The notes under the pieces were generated by a model. That model had not been told where the DNA came from and made no database searches. It saw only the letters and a program-made list of their open reading frames with translations. Of a stretch of DNA of 64,000 nucleotides, positions 63,716 to 64,000 are shown one piece after another; positions within the stretch are counted from its first letter, which is position 1, and the number at the start of each line of letters is the position of its first letter. This DNA comes from Bradyrhizobium symbiodeficiens (GTDB lineage: Bacteria > Pseudomonadota > Alphaproteobacteria > Rhizobiales > Xanthobacteraceae). The translations under genes were made by a program, and so were the position numbers. The stretch lies in the NCBI RefSeq assembly GCF_002266465.3, contig NZ_CP029427.2, positions 1,862,501-1,926,500 of the forward strand, given 5' to 3'.

Positions 63716-64000
63716 ATGAGTCCAGCAGCATCCTTTCATGCTCTCAAGCACCCGCCGGTCAAGGCGCCCTCCGAGCCGGCGGGTGTGGACTCTGACTTTC
63801 CAGAACTTGGCGTCGCCATCGACCGCGCGCGCAGGCGAGGGCGGGGTGCGCAGTCCAACGCGAGCGGCCGCTATGAGGTCGAGGCCCGTGTCGCCTTCGA
63901 CGACGGCTGGCAGAGCCTGGAAGAGCTGCCGCCGTTCAAGACCAACGTCGCGGTCGACACCTCGCGCAAGGTGATCACCCGCAACGAGAGCCCCGATATC
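63716..64000 (+). CDS. PA0069 family radical SAM protein (5' part)
   Basis: The first 95 codons run from ATG 63716 to the window edge without a stop. They match the start of PA0069-type radical SAM proteins: RRRGRGAQSNASGRYEVEA, then FDDGWQSLEELPPFKTNVAV and SRKVITRNESPDI, the segment that precedes the cluster-binding cysteines. The cysteines themselves lie beyond the window. The function is unknown; the family is distantly related to spore photoproduct lyase. Confidence 0.85.
   Translation, partial: MSPAASFHALKHPPVKAPSEPAGVDSDFPELGVAIDRARRRGRGAQSNASGRYEVEARVAFDDGWQSLEELPPFKTNVAVDTSRKVITRNESPDI

Overview
The window looks like a chromosomal segment of an alphaproteobacterium of the Bradyrhizobium / Nitrobacteraceae type. 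The evidence is very high GC with long antisense open frames, a Rieske gene followed by a fused cytochrome b/c1 gene (fbcFH arrangement), a fused trpE(G) preceded by a Trp-codon leader peptide, a CcrM-type methyltransferase with GANTC sites at its start, the smc-dsbA-dciA / mutY neighbourhood, a bacteriophytochrome with its own heme oxygenase, and several short intergenic repeats of a kind common in Bradyrhizobium. The species is an inference. No rRNA, tRNA, IS element, prophage or CRISPR array was seen.

Layout. 1-6371 (minus): a tightly overlapping MoxR ATPase - DUF58 - BatA/DUF4159 - membrane protein operon that runs off the left edge. 6642-10227 (plus): DUF1285, CoA pyrophosphatase, DUF6111, CCA-adding enzyme and a TauE/SafE permease, four of the five overlapping or nearly touching. 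10238-15691 (minus): a small membrane protein, the osmoregulated periplasmic glucan pair opgH and opgG/D, a diheme cytochrome-like protein and a YodC-like protein. 16014-18766 (minus): HAD phosphatase, hemF, queE, trmL. 19053-26016 (plus): petA-fbcH (bc1 complex), a dienelactone hydrolase, a ParD-like antitoxin with a broken toxin, the trpL attenuator, trpE(G) and apt. 26020-36048 (minus): GIY-YIG protein, two ParA-like ATPases, M48 protease, LemA, Rsm22, SMC, DsbA, DciA. 36210-43734: mutY, a diguanylate cyclase, a thioesterase, a flavin monooxygenase, a GST, a LysR regulator divergent from an NTF2-like protein, and a DUF1127 protein. 43844-49225 (plus): heme oxygenase - bacteriophytochrome and a chemoreceptor. 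49284-56283: GST, CcrM, zinc metallopeptidase, MoaB, MarR-GNAT, a glycosyltransferase, RMD1 family. 56269-63504 (minus): phosphoketolase - acetate kinase - a 642-residue protein with a PhoU-like tail - a PPDK-like protein without its PEP/pyruvate barrel. 63716-64000: start of a PA0069-family radical SAM gene.

How the genes work together. The bc1 genes, hemF and the diheme cytochrome belong to heme and respiration. The heme oxygenase makes the biliverdin that the adjacent phytochrome needs, so the pair is a self-contained light-sensing unit with a HWE kinase and a receiver on one chain. Phosphoketolase and acetate kinase convert xylulose-5-P or fructose-6-P to acetyl phosphate and then to acetate plus ATP.

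The least explained unit is the pair downstream of ackA. One protein keeps every visible ATP-site and phosphohistidine residue of pyruvate phosphate dikinase but lacks the acceptor barrel. Its neighbour has an unknown N-terminal region of about 470 residues and a DUF47/PhoU-like helical tail. I regard this as the best candidate for an undescribed phosphotransfer system here. The best-supported regulatory structure is the apparently leaderless trpL attenuator upstream of trpE(G).
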